DNA of 64,000 nt from Allomesorhizobium camelthorni (GTDB lineage Bacteria > Pseudomonadota > Alphaproteobacteria > Rhizobiales > Rhizobiaceae): assembly GCF_011045125.1 (NCBI RefSeq), contig NZ_JAAKZF010000006.1, positions 62,001-126,000 on the forward strand. Direction: 5' to 3'. The number at the start of each line of letters is the position of its first letter. The stretch's first letter is position 1. Both the position numbers and the translations under genes were made by a program. Positions 63,111-64,000 of this stretch are shown piece after piece. The notes below the pieces were generated by a model that saw only the letters and a list, made by a program, of their open reading frames with translations, ran no database searches and had not been told where the DNA came from.

Positions 63111-64000
63111 GTGCAGTTCATGTTTGGAAACTACGTGCTCGACCCGGAACGCCGGGAGCTTACACTTCGCGCAGAAGTCGTGGCTGTCGGCCCGCAGGTC
63201 TTCGATTTGCTGCTGCATCTCGTCAGGAACCGCGACCGCGTCGTCAGCAAGGACGACCTGCTCAAGGCGGTGTGGGGCGGCCGGATCGTCTCGGAATCGA
63301 CCATCACCAGCCACATCAACGCGGTTCGCAAGGCAATCGGCGACAGCGGCGAGGAGCAGCGCCTGGTTCGGACGGTCGCCCGCAAGGGCTTTCGCTTCGT
63401 CGGCGAAATCAAGGTCGGCGAGATCGGGGAAGCGCGACTGCCCGGCGGTTCAAGGGTCGTCGAGCACACCTCCAGCGAATCGAGGGAGCCGCCGTCCGCG
63501 CTCGTCCTTCCGGACAAACCCTCCATTGCCGTCTTGCCTTTCCAGAACCTGAGCGGCGATCCGGAGCAGGAATATTTCGCCGACGGCGTGGTCGAGGACA
63601 TCATCGCCGCCCTGTCGCGCATGCGCTGGCTGTTCGTCATCGCGCGCAATTCGAGCTTCACCTACAAGGGCCGGGCGGTGGACGTGAAGGAAGTCGGCCG
63701 CGAGCTTGGCGTGCGATACGTGCTGGAAGGCAGCGTGCGCAAGTCCGGCAACAAGGTGCGCATCACCGGGCAGCTCATCGACGCCACGACCGGGACGCAT
63801 CTCTGGGCGGAGCGCTTCGAAGGCACGCTCGACGACATCTTTGAACTGCAGGACCAGATGACTGAAAGCGTCGTCGGCGCGATCGCTCCCCAGCTCGAGC
63901 GGGCGGAGATCGAGCGCGCCAAGCGCAAGCCGACGGAAAGCCTGGACGCCTACGATTATTATCTCCGCGGCATGGCGAACCTGCACAGCGGAACCCGTGA
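63111..64000 (+). CDS. Winged-helix regulator with TolB-like/TPR region (3' end outside window)
   Basis: The frame opens with a GTG at 63111 (or ATG at 63120) and has no stop before the window ends; about 296 codons are present. The N-terminal OmpR/CadC-type winged helix has FGNYVLDPERRELTL, FDLLLHLVRNRDRVVSKDDL and STITSHINAVRKAIGD. A linker is followed by the TolB-like domain found in adenylate-cyclase-associated TPR proteins: IAVLPFQNLSGDPEQEYFADG and GVRYVLEGSVRKSGNKVRIT. TPR repeats should follow outside the window. It may regulate the divergent reductase and cupin genes. Confidence 0.85.
   Translation, partial: MQFMFGNYVLDPERRELTLRAEVVAVGPQVFDLLLHLVRNRDRVVSKDDLLKAVWGGRIVSESTITSHINAVRKAIGDSGEEQRLVRTVARKGFRFVGEIKVGEIGEARLPGGSRVVEHTSSESREPPSALVLPDKPSIAVLPFQNLSGDPEQEYFADGVVEDIIAALSRMRWLFVIARNSSFTYKGRAVDVKEVGRELGVRYVLEGSVRKSGNKVRITGQLIDATTGTHLWAERFEGTLDDIFELQDQMTESVVGAIAPQLERAEIERAKRKPTESLDAYDYYLRGMANLHSGTR

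Noticed and set aside
63010-63552. 180-codon plus-strand frame rich in Ser and Arg
   Set aside because: The adjacent frame from 63111 gives a winged-helix domain and TolB-like motifs and runs off the window without a stop.
1-64000. CRISPR arrays, rRNA or tRNA genes
   Set aside because: I found no regularly spaced repeats and no cloverleaf or rRNA-like sequence while reading both strands; a covariance-model scan would settle the tRNA question.

Overview
The window is GC-rich with tightly packed, often overlapping genes. Its gene set (CoxE/XdhC/MobA-type molybdo-enzyme maturation operon, tamA-tamB pair, HWE-family histidine kinase, YghU-type glutathione transferase, many small secreted proteins) suggests an alphaproteobacterium of the Hyphomicrobiales (Rhizobiales), perhaps near Phyllobacteriaceae. 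That assignment is an inference from gene content; there is no rRNA or tRNA in the window to test it.

About 1-28 kb looks like ordinary chromosome. It holds a molybdenum-hydroxylase maturation operon (coxE-like, two xdhC halves, a MoeA/MobA-like fusion), assorted hydrolases, redox enzymes and small proteins, a J-domain protein, an aldehyde dehydrogenase of the ALDH7 type, an SDR, tamA-tamB, an HWE kinase, acylphosphatase, a YbaK-type deacylase, a GH25 lipoprotein, a YghU-like GST, an XRE regulator and an SLT-type murein hydrolase.

About 28.1-40 kb is a mobile region. A complete Tn7-like transposition operon (small leader ORF, tnsA, tnsB, tnsC, tniQ) lies on the minus strand from 39650 to 33537. 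Next to it are a CoiA-like nuclease gene, an unknown 236-aa gene and a darT-darG toxin-antitoxin pair whose toxin gene carries a frameshift. A roughly 260-bp segment spanning the tniQ 3' end and its terminator occurs twice (about 29948-30210 and 33352-33617). This suggests two related elements inserted side by side, the older reduced to its darTG cargo and a tniQ tail. tnsA has no ATG/GTG/TTG start and appears to begin at a CTG overlapping the leader ORF stop.

About 40.2-45.6 kb is a run of eight minus-strand genes for exported or envelope proteins (LssY_C-type, OmpA-like, Cys-rich, two likely outer-membrane proteins and others), divergent from an AraC-family regulator. From 46.8 to 52.3 kb comes a plus-strand cluster: a DUF3604 protein, an unknown exported protein, a parvulin-type PPIase and a HupE/UreJ-like membrane protein. 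From 52.6 to 54.3 kb are a secreted protein and a ClpP-fold periplasmic protein.

About 54.4-57.4 kb is decaying DNA. It holds a multiply broken gene resembling HEPN/ApeA-type phage-defence proteins, a DUF899 gene fused in frame to a membrane segment, and the 3' end of a group II intron (reverse-transcriptase tail plus domains V/VI).

From 57.4 to 64 kb are an efflux operon with a class III nucleotide cyclase between its membrane-fusion and MFS genes, a cupin, an NmrA-like reductase, and the start of a winged-helix/TolB-like/TPR regulator that runs off the window.
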